Assembly: GCF_900091955.1 (NCBI RefSeq)
Contig: NZ_FMDF01000030.1
Location: 1 to 64,000 of the forward strand
Source of the DNA: Streptomyces sp. Ncost-T10-10d
Lineage (GTDB): Bacteria > Actinomycetota > Actinomycetes > Streptomycetales > Streptomycetaceae
Length of the DNA: 64,000 nt
Direction: 5' to 3'
This document shows positions 10,261-19,144 of this stretch, in pieces. Both the position numbers and the translations under genes were made by a program. The notes under the pieces are model-generated. The model did not search any database, was not told the DNA's origin, and saw only the letters and a list, made by a program, of their open reading frames with translations. Each line of letters begins with the position of its first letter. The stretch's first letter is position 1.

Positions 10261-11049
10261 GTGGACAGCCCGCACGGGGCAGCCGTCACCGCCGAGGATT
10301 TCGGGCTCAAAGGACCACGCGGCTGGGCCTTCCGGGGCGTAGGCATCAAGGCCGCACCCGGCTCGCTCGTGGCGATCGAGGGCCCGTCCGGCTCCGGCCG
10401 CACCTGCCTGCTGCTCGCCCTCACCGGCCGGATGCGCCCCACCGAGGGCCGGGCGGAGACAGGCGGACTGCGTCTGCCGCGCCAGATGGCCGCCGTACGC
10501 CGCATCAGCGCACTGGGCCCGGTGCCCGGGGTCAGCGAGCTCGACCCGGCCTTCACCGTCGCCGAGCATCTGCGGGAACGGGCCCTGCTGCAGCGCCGCT
10601 TCGGCGGTTCGCTGCGCGCTCTGCTGCGTCCGCGCGCCGAGCGCGTCGCCGCCGCGCGGGAACGGATCGACGCGGCGCTGGAGGCCGCCGGACTCGATCC
10701 CGCCGCCCTGCCCAAGGCCGAGCGGACCTCCGTACGGGATCTGGAACGGCTGGAGGCGCTGCGGCTGTCCATCGCCCTCGCGCTGATCGGCCGGCCCCGG
10801 CTGCTCGCGGTGGACGACACCGATCTCAAGCTCTCCGACGCCGAACGGGCCCAGGCCTGGGAGCTGTTGCGGTCCATCGCCGACGGCGGGACGACCGTGC
10901 TCGCCGTGTGCAGCCAGGCACCCGAGGGCGCCATCACCGTACGTACCGGCACCGCGGCCGCACCGGCGGACGCGCAGGACACCGCAGCCGAGGAAACCAC
11001 GACCGAGGAGGGACCGGCCGATGCGTTCGCCGAGACTGGCCGCGCTTGA
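10261..11049 (+). CDS. Degenerate ABC transporter ATP-binding protein paired with YhgE
   Basis: A 262-residue ABC-type ATPase with several departures from the canonical motifs. Walker A is GPSGSGRT, with Arg in place of the invariant Lys. The LSGGQ signature is replaced by SVRDLERLEALRLSIA. Walker B reads RLLAVDDTD, with Asp at the catalytic Glu position. The H-loop His is not seen (AVCSQAPEG). A C-terminal Ala/Glu/Thr-rich tail overlaps the next gene by 29 bases. ATP hydrolysis is therefore doubtful; a structural or regulatory role for the YhgE partner is plausible. Start GTG 10261 sits just after a GAGGGGGAGGG ribosome binding site and the operator. Confidence 0.85.
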   Translation: MDSPHGAAVTAEDFGLKGPRGWAFRGVGIKAAPGSLVAIEGPSGSGRTCLLLALTGRMRPTEGRAETGGLRLPRQMAAVRRISALGPVPGVSELDPAFTVAEHLRERALLQRRFGGSLRALLRPRAERVAAARERIDAALEAAGLDPAALPKAERTSVRDLERLEALRLSIALALIGRPRLLAVDDTDLKLSDAERAQAWELLRSIADGGTTVLAVCSQAPEGAITVRTGTAAAPADAQDTAAEETTTEEGPADAFAETGRA

Positions 11050-13108
11050 GCTGAAGCGTTTCGGCAGGGGAAAGCTGCCGGTCGCCGCACTGATCGCGCT
11101 CCTGCTGCTGCCGCTGCTCTACGGCGCCCTGTACCTGTGCTCCTTCTGGGACCCGTACAGCCGCCTCGACAAGATCCCGGTCGCGCTGGTCAACGACGAC
11201 AAGGGCACCACCGTCGCCGGAGAGCACCTCGCGGTCGGCGACGAGATCACCGGCAAGCTCCTCGACTCCAGGACCTTCGAGTGGCACGAGGTGAGTCCGG
11301 CCGAAGCACACAAGGGCGTCGAGGACGGTACGTACTACCTCTCGCTCACCATGCCGTCGGACTTCAGCGAGCGGATCGCGTCCAGTTCGGGTGACTCCCC
11401 CGAGACCGGCGCGCTCCAGGTACGGACCAACGACGCCAACAACTACATCGTCGGGCAGATCTCCCGGACGGTGTTCTCCGAGGTGCGCACCGCCGCGTCG
11501 ACCAACGCCTCGCGCGGCTTCCTCGACCGGATCTTCATCAACTTCTCCGACCTCCACGACGCGACGGCGAAGGCCGCCAAGGGGGCCGAGGACCTCAAGG
11601 GCGGCATCGGCAAGGCGAAGAAGGGATCGGAAGATCTCGCCGACGGGCTGAAGAACGCCAAGGACGGCAGCAGCAACCTGGCCGGTGGCATCGTCAGGCT
11701 GAACAAGGGCGCGGGCGACCTCGAAACCGGCTCCCGGCAGGTCGCCGACGGCACCCAGGTGCTCGCCGACAAGGTCAACGGGGTGGCGGGCGACGTACGC
11801 CCGTTCCTGAAGGACAACGGCAAGTCGATCGGCGACACCGCCCGGCTGGTCGCCGATTCCGCGCAGACCGTACGGGACAACCTCGACCTGCTGGTGGAGG
11901 CGGCGCCCACCGCGGCCACCACCGCCCGCACGGCCTCCGACGACCTGACCGAGGTCTATCGCACCAGTTGCACGGAACAGTCGCCCGCCGACCCCACCGT
12001 CTGCCCGCCGCTGAAGCGCGCGAAGACCGCGGCGGCCGATGTGTCGAAGGTCGCCGACGACGTGAACGCGCTGGTCACCAACCAGAACGGCGATCTGAAG
12101 AAGCTGCGCACCCAGCTGACCACGCTGCAGCAGCAGGCCGACGGCCTGGCCAAGGCGGCGCCGCATCTCGACAAGGACCTGAAGTCCGCAGTGGAGAAGG
12201 TCAACGCGCTGAACACCGGCGCCCACAAGGTCGCCAAGGGGGCGAACGAACTGCACACCGGCCTGGCCACGGCAAGGACGGGCTCCGCCGATCTGGACAC
12301 CGGCGTGAGCAACCTCAAGAAGGGCGCGAACGACCTGGACAGCGGGCTGATCCGGCTCGGCGACGGTTCGACGAACCTCGCCCAGGGGCTCAACGACGGC
12401 GTCGGCAAGATCCCCGACTACGACAAGAAGGACCGCGACGCGCGTACCGAAGTCATGGCCGACCCGGTGCAGCTGGCCTCCAAGTCGCTGCACGCGGCCC
12501 CCAACTACGGCACCGGCTTCGCCCCTTACTTCATCCCGCTCTCCCTCTGGGTCGGCGCGATGGTGGCGTACATGCTGATCCAGCCGCTCAACCGGCGCGC
12601 ACTCGCCGCCGGGGCCTCCGCCTGGCGGATCGCCTTCGCGGGCTGGCTGCCGGTGGCCGCGATCGGTCTGCTGCAGGTGGCCGCCCTGATGTCCGTACTG
12701 CACTGGGGGCTCGGTCTGCAGATGACCCGTGCCGCCGGAACGATCGGCTTCCTGGCGCTGGTCACCTGCTGCTTCGCAGCTATCGTCCAGTGGCTCAACG
12801 CCCGGTTCGGGGCTGCCGGACGGATTCTCGTGCTGGCGGTGCTGATGCTCCAGCTGACCTCGGCCGGCGGTACGTATCCCGTCGAGACCAGCCCCGGATT
12901 CTTCAACGCGATCCACCCCTATCTGCCGATGAGTTACATCGTCGAGGGGCTGCGCCGGCTGATCACGGGCGGCGGACTCGGTCCCGTCTGGCAGGGCTCC
13001 GCGGTGCTGCTGGCCTTCACGGCGGCGACGCTCGCACTGACGGCGGTCTCCGCACGGCGCAAGCAGGTGTGGACCCTGGACCGGCTCCACCCGGAGCTGA
13101 GCCTGTGA
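11021..13108 (+). CDS. YhgE/Pip-family membrane protein
   Basis: A 695-residue inner-membrane protein of the YhgE/Pip family (relatives include phage-infection protein and ESX-type accessory proteins). One N-terminal membrane segment (ALIALLLLPLLYGALYLC) is followed by a long extracytoplasmic region with heptad-like repeats of the form G..DL..G, starting around residue 185 and interrupted near residue 300, and then by about five C-terminal membrane segments. The ATG at 11021 overlaps the ATPase gene. The ATPase-YhgE-TetR arrangement suggests a self-regulated transport or envelope-stress module; the substrate is unknown. Confidence 0.9.
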   Translation: MRSPRLAALELKRFGRGKLPVAALIALLLLPLLYGALYLCSFWDPYSRLDKIPVALVNDDKGTTVAGEHLAVGDEITGKLLDSRTFEWHEVSPAEAHKGVEDGTYYLSLTMPSDFSERIASSSGDSPETGALQVRTNDANNYIVGQISRTVFSEVRTAASTNASRGFLDRIFINFSDLHDATAKAAKGAEDLKGGIGKAKKGSEDLADGLKNAKDGSSNLAGGIVRLNKGAGDLETGSRQVADGTQVLADKVNGVAGDVRPFLKDNGKSIGDTARLVADSAQTVRDNLDLLVEAAPTAATTARTASDDLTEVYRTSCTEQSPADPTVCPPLKRAKTAAADVSKVADDVNALVTNQNGDLKKLRTQLTTLQQQADGLAKAAPHLDKDLKSAVEKVNALNTGAHKVAKGANELHTGLATARTGSADLDTGVSNLKKGANDLDSGLIRLGDGSTNLAQGLNDGVGKIPDYDKKDRDARTEVMADPVQLASKSLHAAPNYGTGFAPYFIPLSLWVGAMVAYMLIQPLNRRALAAGASAWRIAFAGWLPVAAIGLLQVAALMSVLHWGLGLQMTRAAGTIGFLALVTCCFAAIVQWLNARFGAAGRILVLAVLMLQLTSAGGTYPVETSPGFFNAIHPYLPMSYIVEGLRRLITGGGLGPVWQGSAVLLAFTAATLALTAVSARRKQVWTLDRLHPELSL

Positions 13109-13137
13109 GCGCGCCCGGACCTGTGAGAATCAGGGGC

Positions 13138-13749
13138 ATGGAAAGCAGTAGCACCACGCGCCGCCAGGCCACCCGGCAGAAGCTCTACGAGGCGGCGGTG
13201 ACTCTCATCGCCGAGAAGGGCTTCTCGGCGACCACGGTGGACGAGATCGCCGAGCGCGCCGGGGTCGCCAAGGGCACGGTCTACTACAACTTCAAGAGCA
13301 AGACCGAGCTCTTCGAGGAGCTGCTGCGCCACGGCGTCGGGCTGCTCACGGCATCGCTGCGCTCGGCGGCGGAGCAGACCGAGGGGCGCGGCGGCACCCG
13401 GGTCGAGGCCCTGGACGCGATGATCAGGGCCGGTCTGGTCTTCATCGACCGATATCCGGCCTTCACCCAGCTGTACGTCGCGGAGCTGTGGCGCACCAAC
13501 CGGGCCTGGCAGTCGACCCTCCTGGTGGTGCGTCAGGAGGCCGTCGCCGTGGTCGAGGAGGTGCTGCGCGAAGGGGTGAAGAACGGTGAGCTCAGCGAGG
13601 AGATCGACATCCAGCTGACAGCTGCCGCCCTGGTCGGCATGGTGCTGGTGGCGGCCCTGGACTGGCAGGCGTTCCAGCCGGAACGGTCGATCGACGATGT
13701 GCACTCGGCGCTGTCGCTGCTGCTGCACGGGCGCGTCAGCGGGCGCTGA
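13138..13749 (+). CDS. TetR-family transcriptional regulator
   Basis: A 203-residue repressor. The N-terminal helix-turn-helix reads TTVDEIAERAGVAKGTVYYNF (about residues 32-52 by family alignment), followed by KSKTELFEELL, the usual TetR linker. The C-terminal ligand-binding half is helical. The ATG at 13138 is 29 bases after the yhgE stop. It most likely represses its own operon through the palindrome at 10219-10246. The inducing ligand cannot be read from the sequence. Confidence 0.93.
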   Translation: MESSSTTRRQATRQKLYEAAVTLIAEKGFSATTVDEIAERAGVAKGTVYYNFKSKTELFEELLRHGVGLLTASLRSAAEQTEGRGGTRVEALDAMIRAGLVFIDRYPAFTQLYVAELWRTNRAWQSTLLVVRQEAVAVVEEVLREGVKNGELSEEIDIQLTAAALVGMVLVAALDWQAFQPERSIDDVHSALSLLLHGRVSGR

Positions 13750-13815
13750 CCCCCTCAGGGGCCGGCCCCCTCTGCCGGGCTGTCCCCGCCACGGCCGCCC
13801 GCACCGACGCACAAA

Positions 13816-13867
13816 GACGCCGGACCGGCGAGGCTCGATCCCCCCGAGCCTGCGCCGGACCGGCGTC
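13816..13867 (+). terminator. Long hairpin terminator after tetR
   Basis: Arms 13816-13837 and 13845-13867 pair over 22 positions, with one internal mismatch and one bulged G at 13852, around a C-rich 7-base loop. The outer parts both contain GCCGGACCGGCG, so the element also holds a direct repeat. It lies 66 bases after the tetR stop. Confidence 0.8.
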
Positions 13868-14140
13868 TGCTGTGCAGCCGGAGAACCTTCCCCCGTGACC
13901 CCCGTTTCCCCCGTGGTCCCCGGGCTCTCCGTCGTCGCCCCCCCCCCCCGCCTCCGGAAGGAGTGCCGCGCCCGTTCCGCCGCCCCGTGTCGGCGGTGCC
14001 GGTGCCGCGCCCTCTCCGTGGCCTCCAGTCTCCCGTCCGCGCAGGTGGGAGCCCATCCGCGCACCTACTCATCTCGTTGCCTAGGTACGGATACTCAGGG
14101 CTGCGCACCGAACCCCACTCCGGGCCGATCGCCGCCTGGT
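13868..14140. other. Intergenic region with a C12 homopolymer
   Basis: No gene is supported here. The outstanding feature is an uninterrupted run of 12 C at 13938-13949. The rest is G/C-rich spacer ending with the -10-like box of the next gene. Confidence 0.6.
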
Positions 14141-14146
14141 TACGAT
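14141..14146 (+). promoter_or_regulatory. Candidate -10 box for a leaderless DUF4126 transcript
   Basis: TACGAT is followed by seven bases and then the GTG at 14154. No ribosome binding site is present, so a leaderless mRNA is likely. No clear -35 is seen. Confidence 0.45.
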
Positions 14147-14153
14147 CGCGTCC

Positions 14154-14771
14154 GTGTCCGTACTCCCTCTGGTGTTCACAAGCGGCTGGGCGAGCGGGAT
14201 CAACGCCTATGCGGTGGTCCTGCTGCTCGGTGTCTTCGGCGCGACCGGCATCACCGACGAGGTGCCCGCATCGCTGCAGCGCACCGATGTCCTCGTCGTG
14301 GCCGGTGTGCTCTTCCTGTGCGAGGTGGTGGCGGACAAGATCCCGTACGTGGACACGGTCTGGGATTCGGCGCACACCGTCATCAGGCCGGTCGCCGGTG
14401 CCGTCGTGGCGGCGCTGCTGGCCGGCGAGAGCGGTTCGCTGCCGGAGCTCGCGGCCGGGGCCGTCGGCGGTTCCACCGCGCTGATGAGCCATCTGGTGAA
14501 GGCCGGCACCAGGATGGCGGTCAACACCTCCCCCGAGCCGTTCAGCAATATCGCGATCAGCATGGCCGAGGACCTGGGCGTCGCAGGAATCGTCACGTTC
14601 GCGATATTCCATCCGCTGGCGGCCGCGGTCATCGCCGCGGCACTGCTGCTGCTCGGCCTGGTGATACTGGTCTTCCTGGCCTCCCGGATCCGCCGGTTCC
14701 TGCGCCGCAGGGCCCAGCGACGCGAGGAGAAACGCCTGGTCGGGACCGGTTCGCACTGGCCACTGGACTGA
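14154..14771 (+). CDS. DUF4126 integral membrane protein
   Basis: A 205-residue protein with the DUF4126 start (SGWASGINAYAVVLLLG), about five hydrophobic segments and a strongly basic C-terminus (RRFLRRRAQRREEKR). The family is found across bacteria and has no assigned function. The GTG at 14154 is chosen because it lies seven bases after TACGAT and begins the conserved region. The oxidoreductase gene follows immediately, with 30 bases between this stop and the preferred downstream start, so the two are probably co-transcribed. Confidence 0.85.
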   Translation: MSVLPLVFTSGWASGINAYAVVLLLGVFGATGITDEVPASLQRTDVLVVAGVLFLCEVVADKIPYVDTVWDSAHTVIRPVAGAVVAALLAGESGSLPELAAGAVGGSTALMSHLVKAGTRMAVNTSPEPFSNIAISMAEDLGVAGIVTFAIFHPLAAAVIAAALLLLGLVILVFLASRIRRFLRRRAQRREEKRLVGTGSHWPLD

Positions 14772-14801
14772 GTGTCACAGGCGGCCGTTAAGGTCACTGA
14801 C

Positions 14802-16313
14802 ATGGCACGAATTGCGGTGATCGGCGCCGGGATGGGCGCGATGGCGGCGGCCGCCCGGCTCGCCGTGGCAGGCCACCGGGTGACGGTGTACGAGCGGTCG
14901 GAGACCTTCGGCGGCTCGGTCGGCCGGTATGCCCATGAGGGCTTCGCCTTCGACACCGGTCCCACACTGCTGCATCTGCCCGCGGTCTACCGCGACTTGT
15001 TCGTGAAGACGGGCAAGGAGCCGCTGGAGCGGTGCGTCACCATGACCCAGGTCGATCCGGCGAGCCGCCACATCTTCGCGGACGGCACGGCGGTCTCGCT
15101 GCCGAATGCCTCACGGGCCGGGGTGGTCGCCGCCCTGGACACTGCGCTAGGGGGCGGCGCGGGCGCGGCCTGGGGCGAGTTCCTCGACCGGGCGCGCGAT
15201 GCCTGGGACCGGTCCCGGCGTCCGCTGCTGGAGGAACCGTTGCGCTCCGACTGGCAGGTACTCGGCCGTGATCCGTATCCCGCGCTCCGGCAGCGCCGGC
15301 TGCTGCGCTCGGCCCGTCAGGCGGGCACGGTGGCGGAGGTCGGCGCGTGGGAGCTCTCGGACCCCCGGCTGGCTGCCCTGTTCGACGGGTACGCCCTGTC
15401 GTACGGGCTCGACCCCCTGCGCGCCCCGGCGGCGGCCGCCCTGCTGCCGTACATGGAGGAGACCTTCGGCAGTTGGTACGTCTCCGGCGGGATCCGGGCG
15501 CTGGCACAGGCGGTGTACGAGCGGTGTCTGGCCCGGAAGGTGGAGTTCGTCTTCGGCGGCGAGGTGGCCCGGGTCGTCGAGAAGGACGGCCGGGCGGCGG
15601 GCGTCGAGCTCCTCGACGGGACGGTTGCCGAGGCCGGCCATGTGGTGCTGGGGGCCCGTCCGAATCCGGGCCTGTTGCCCGGTCAGGAGCTGTGGCGGGA
15701 CGGCGATGTCGCGGTGCAGCCGGGGCAGGGAGTGGTGCCGGGCCGGTTCCTGGTCCTGCTGTCGCTGCGCGGCGCCCGGCCCGCGGATGCCGTGCACCGG
15801 ACCCTGGTGCACCCGGCGGACGGCAGGGCGGAGCACGAGGCGGTGTTCGGCGGAAGGCTCGCCGACCGTCCCACAGTGACGGTGTTGCGCCCGGACGACC
15901 CGTCGACCCGCCCCGACGACGCGCACGAGGCAGTGACGCTGATGGCGACGGTCGCCCCGCACGGCGCGGTGGACTGGACGGACGCGGCGCTGCGCGAGCG
16001 GTGCGCCGACGCACTGATCGAAGCGGCCGGCGCGGCCGTGCCAGGCATACGGGAGCGACTGCTCCACGCCGAGGTGCGGACCCCGGCCGAGACGGCGGCC
16101 GACATCGGCGCCGAGGGCGGGTCGGTGCCCCCGCCCGCGCTGGCCGGGGCGGGCGGTGCGTATCTGCATCCGGGCAATCGGACCCGGCTTGCGGGGCTCT
16201 ACGCCGCGGGTGGCTGGTCGCATCCGGGTGGCGGGCTCGCCCACGCGGGGATGTCGGGGGCGCTGGTCGCCGGACTGATCGTGGAGGGGGACGGGTTCCG
16301 GGGCTCCCAATGA
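14802..16313 (+). CDS. FAD-dependent oxidoreductase of the phytoene desaturase/CrtI type
   Basis: A 503-residue flavoprotein. The N-terminal dinucleotide-binding motif is IAVIGAGMGAMAAAARLAVAGH, followed by TVYERSETFGGSVGRY, the amine-oxidase/CrtI signature. Near the C-terminus, GLYAAGGWSHPGGGLAHAGMSG matches the FAD-binding end motif of phytoene desaturase-like enzymes. The ATG at 14802 starts right at the Rossmann fold, with AAGG eight bases upstream; GTG 14772 would add ten residues. No carotenoid genes are nearby, so the substrate is open. Confidence 0.88.
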   Translation: MARIAVIGAGMGAMAAAARLAVAGHRVTVYERSETFGGSVGRYAHEGFAFDTGPTLLHLPAVYRDLFVKTGKEPLERCVTMTQVDPASRHIFADGTAVSLPNASRAGVVAALDTALGGGAGAAWGEFLDRARDAWDRSRRPLLEEPLRSDWQVLGRDPYPALRQRRLLRSARQAGTVAEVGAWELSDPRLAALFDGYALSYGLDPLRAPAAAALLPYMEETFGSWYVSGGIRALAQAVYERCLARKVEFVFGGEVARVVEKDGRAAGVELLDGTVAEAGHVVLGARPNPGLLPGQELWRDGDVAVQPGQGVVPGRFLVLLSLRGARPADAVHRTLVHPADGRAEHEAVFGGRLADRPTVTVLRPDDPSTRPDDAHEAVTLMATVAPHGAVDWTDAALRERCADALIEAAGAAVPGIRERLLHAEVRTPAETAADIGAEGGSVPPPALAGAGGAYLHPGNRTRLAGLYAAGGWSHPGGGLAHAGMSGALVAGLIVEGDGFRGSQ

Positions 16314-16410
16314 GGGAGAGGCCGCCGGTCGGCGGCGCCACGGGGTGCCGGGCACATCCGGGCCCTGCTCTCGATCACTCCCGCGGCACCCTGCTTCTGC
16401 CGGTCCGAGG

Positions 16411-17322
16411 TCAGTAGCGGTTCTGCTGCTCGTTGTAGCCGGTGTCGTAGCCGTTCGGGTACGGGGCAGGCTGTGCGGGCTGCTCCGGAGGTACGGGCGG
16501 GTACTGCTCGCCCTCACGCTGCTGCGGCACCCAGACACCGCCGGGCGGGGTCTCAGGGGCGTACTGCTGGGCGTACGGATCGGCGGCGTGCTGCTGGCCG
16601 CCATAGCTGTCGTAGCCGTTGCCGTTGCCGTCGTACGAGGCGTACTGCGTGGAGCCGCCGGTGGTGCCGGTCCCGATGTACGGGTCGGAGTACGCGGCGT
16701 ACTGCTGCTGGCCCGTGCCGTAGTCGTACTGCCCGGCGAACGAGTCCTGACCGGCGTATGTGTCCTGGCCGGGCGCCGCGTACGTGGAGTGGTCGGCGTA
16801 GGGGTCGTACGCCGCGTACTGGGGCTGCTGCTCGGGTTGCCGGCCCTGGTTCTGTCCCTGCTGCGACTGCGGGTGGTCGCTGTAGATGCCGTACTGCCCG
16901 GTGTCGTCCGGCAGCGGCTCCGGCTCGTAGACCGCGGCTCCCGGTGCCGTGGCGTCCGCCCGCTGCGGGATCTGCTCGTCGTACTCCATCTCCAGGTCCG
17001 ACACCTCGAGGGTGGGCTCGCGGCTGCCCCGGTCGCGCCCGCCCCGGCGGCGACGGCTCTCACCGGGGCTGCCCCCTATCGCCCAGCCGGTCGAGAAGCC
17101 GCGCCTGAAGGACAGCGTGACGTACGTCTGACCGGTTGCGAACGCGATCGCGCCGACGGCGATCACGAACACGGACGGCATCAGTACGCCGACGACCACA
17201 CAGCCGAAGCCCGCGAAGGCGAGCAGACGCCAGCGAAGGCGCGCCTTGTACTGCAGGAGCACCTCGCCGAGCAGCCACAGCGCGACGATTCCGAACGCGA
17301 TGTAGAGGACTGTCCAGCCCAT
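16411..17322 (-). CDS. Membrane protein with a Gln/Tyr/Gly-rich disordered tail
   Basis: A 303-residue protein of unknown function. Residues 1-70 contain two or three hydrophobic segments, then a short Arg-rich stretch and an acidic segment. From about residue 140 to the end the sequence is low-complexity, dominated by Gln, Tyr, Gly, Pro, Asp and Ala with recurring units such as QYAAYDPYAD and QYASYDGNG. The tail has the character of a prion-like or phase-separating domain, exposed on the cytoplasmic or outer side depending on topology. It lies 50 bp downstream of metF in the same direction. Similar proteins occur in Streptomyces; no domain name is known to me. Confidence 0.8.
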   Translation of the reverse strand: MGWTVLYIAFGIVALWLLGEVLLQYKARLRWRLLAFAGFGCVVVGVLMPSVFVIAVGAIAFATGQTYVTLSFRRGFSTGWAIGGSPGESRRRRGGRDRGSREPTLEVSDLEMEYDEQIPQRADATAPGAAVYEPEPLPDDTGQYGIYSDHPQSQQGQNQGRQPEQQPQYAAYDPYADHSTYAAPGQDTYAGQDSFAGQYDYGTGQQQYAAYSDPYIGTGTTGGSTQYASYDGNGNGYDSYGGQQHAADPYAQQYAPETPPGGVWVPQQREGEQYPPVPPEQPAQPAPYPNGYDTGYNEQQNRY

Positions 17323-17372
17323 GCCCGCCCCCTCCTACGGCCACCGCCCCGGGTCGTGGCGGGTACGGCCGG

Positions 17373-18290
17373 TCACGACTGCTTGTGCAGTCCGAGATTC
17401 TCGTAGATTTCGAGCGTCGCCGTCGAGTTGTTGAGCGTGATGAAGTGCAGTCCGGGCACACCCTCGGATCGCAGCCTCGCGCAGAACTGCGTTGCGAAGT
17501 CGATTCCAATGGAGCGTACAGCGGCGGGATCGTCCTTGGCGGCGAGGATGCGTTCTTTCAGCGCGGAAGGGAAAGACGCATTGCTGAGCTGCGCAAACCG
17601 GTCCAACTGCTTGACGCTGGTCAGCGGCATGACCTCGGGGATGATCGGCGTTTCGCAACCCGCAGCGACCACGCGGTCACGCATCCGCAAATAGTCCTCC
17701 GGATTGAAGAACATCTGGGTGATCGCATAGTCGGCACCGGCGCGGCACTTGTCCACGAAATGCCGGGTGTCGGTGTCCCAGTCGGCCGAGCGTGGATGCA
17801 TCTCGGGAAATGCCGCGACGCCGACGCAGAAATCGCCGGATTCCTTGATGAGCCGGACGAGATCGGCCGCGTACCGCACACCCTGCGGGTGCTCGACCCA
17901 CTCGCCCATCGGGTCGCCGGGCGGGTCTCCGCGCACGGCGAGGATGTTCCGGATTCCGGCGTCTGCGTACTGCCCGATCATGTTGCGCAGCTCGGCGACG
18001 GAGTGGTTCACCGCCGTGAGGTGTGCGACCGGGGTGAGGGTGGAATCGGCGGCGATCTGCTGGGTGGCCTTGACCGTTCCCGCCCTGGTGGAGCCACCGG
18101 CCCCGTAGGTCACGGAGACGAAGCTCGGCCCCACCGCCTCGACGCGACGCAGCGCATTCCAGAGGTTCCGCTCGCCCTTCTCGGTCTTGGGCGCCCAGAA
18201 CTCGAACGAATACGAAGTCTTGCCGGTCGCGAGGAACTCACGCACCGTGCGCGCGTGATCTGTCCTGGTAGAAGGTGTGCCAAGGGCCAT
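17373..18290 (-). CDS. metF: Methylenetetrahydrofolate reductase
   Basis: Flavoprotein that reduces 5,10-methylene-THF to 5-methyl-THF for methionine synthesis. The 305-residue product shows [19 protein letters not shown] near the N-terminus (with the family Glu), [20 protein letters not shown], and [13 protein letters not shown], all characteristic of MetF. Length matches the family. It follows thiE by 99 bp on the minus strand. No SAM or B12 riboswitch is visible in that gap. Confidence 0.96.
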   Translation of the reverse strand: MALGTPSTRTDHARTVREFLATGKTSYSFEFWAPKTEKGERNLWNALRRVEAVGPSFVSVTYGAGGSTRAGTVKATQQIAADSTLTPVAHLTAVNHSVAELRNMIGQYADAGIRNILAVRGDPPGDPMGEWVEHPQGVRYAADLVRLIKESGDFCVGVAAFPEMHPRSADWDTDTRHFVDKCRAGADYAITQMFFNPEDYLRMRDRVVAAGCETPIIPEVMPLTSVKQLDRFAQLSNASFPSALKERILAAKDDPAAVRSIGIDFATQFCARLRSEGVPGLHFITLNNSTATLEIYENLGLHKQS

Positions 18291-18389
18291 ACGGGCAGGT
18301 TAACCAGAGCGCGACGGCCACAGGACCAGACCAGCGGTAATTGCCCGAATTGACTGGTTGTTTGTCCACCCTTCGGACATCTGGCCGGA

Positions 18390-19043
18390 TCACGCTCCGG
18401 TGCGCGCCCGGATTCGCTTGGCCAGCTCGGCGGTGGCGGCGGCCGGGTCGGTGGCCTCGGTGATCGCCCGTACGACGACCACCCGGCGCGCTCCGGCATC
18501 CAGCACCTCGTCGAGATTGCCCGCGTCGATACCGCCGATGGCGAACCATGGACGCTGCTGGTCGAGCGAAGCGGCGTACCTCACGAGATCCAGGCCCGGG
18601 GCGTGCCGGCCGGGCTTGGTCGGGGTGGGCCAGCAGGGGCCGGTGCAGAAGTAGTCCACCCCGGGCTCGGCGACGGCCGCGTCGACCTCGGACTCGGCGT
18701 GGGTGGAGCGGCCGATCACCACGTCCTCGCCGATGATGGCGCGGGCGGCGGGGACCGGCAGGTCGCCCTGGCCGAGGTGCAGCACATCGGAGCCGATGGC
18801 GTGGGCGACATCGGCCCGGTCGTTCACCGCGAGGAGCCTGCCGTGGCGCCTGCAGGCTTCCGCGAAGACCGCCAGGTGTTCGAGCTCCTCGGCCGCTTCC
18901 ATGCCCTTGTCGCGCAGCTGGACGATGTCCACCCCACTGGAGAGGACGGCGTCGAGGAACGCGGGCAGGTCACCTTGGCGCCTGCGGGCGTCCGTGCACA
19001 GATACAGCCGGGCATCGGCCAGCAGCGCGCGAGGCGTGGGCAT
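18390..19043 (-). CDS. thiE: Thiamine-phosphate synthase
   Basis: Joins HMP-PP and the thiazole phosphate to make thiamine phosphate. The 217-residue TIM-barrel protein shows [49 protein letters not shown] and [12 protein letters not shown], the standard active-site blocks. The ATG at 19043 follows AGGGGGAA. It is encoded on the strand opposite the thiOSG operon 2.3 kb away, so the pathway genes are split into two transcription units here. No TPP riboswitch precedes thiE itself. Confidence 0.95.
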   Translation of the reverse strand: MPTPRALLADARLYLCTDARRRQGDLPAFLDAVLSSGVDIVQLRDKGMEAAEELEHLAVFAEACRRHGRLLAVNDRADVAHAIGSDVLHLGQGDLPVPAARAIIGEDVVIGRSTHAESEVDAAVAEPGVDYFCTGPCWPTPTKPGRHAPGLDLVRYAASLDQQRPWFAIGGIDAGNLDEVLDAGARRVVVVRAITEATDPAAATAELAKRIRARTGA

Positions 19044-19098
19044 GGTGCGGTTCCCCCTGGAGAGCTTTGCGGAGCGGCTGTCGGTACGGCGCGGGGGT

Positions 19099-19124
19099 GC
19101 GGGCCGCGCTGCTGCGCGGCCCGC
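19099..19124 (-). terminator. Hairpin terminator after the Rv2175c-like gene
   Basis: A perfect 11-bp stem (19099-19109 with 19114-19124) closes a TGCT loop, flanked by G and C runs that can extend pairing. It lies 21 bases beyond the stop of the DNA-binding protein gene and before thiE. Confidence 0.7.
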
Positions 19125-19144
19125 CCCTCACATACGGCCTGCGG

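Noticed and set aside
13750..14153. Short plus- and minus-strand frames after tetR
   Set aside because: They include the terminator hairpin and C12 tract and have no coding features.
16314..16410. Inverted GGTGCC ... GGCACC pair between the oxidoreductase and the membrane protein gene
   Set aside because: Loop of more than 40 bases and a short stem; not convincing as a terminator.
18363..18379. TGTCC/GGACA inverted repeat downstream of thiE
   Set aside because: A five-bp stem with no T-rich tail; it could be chance.
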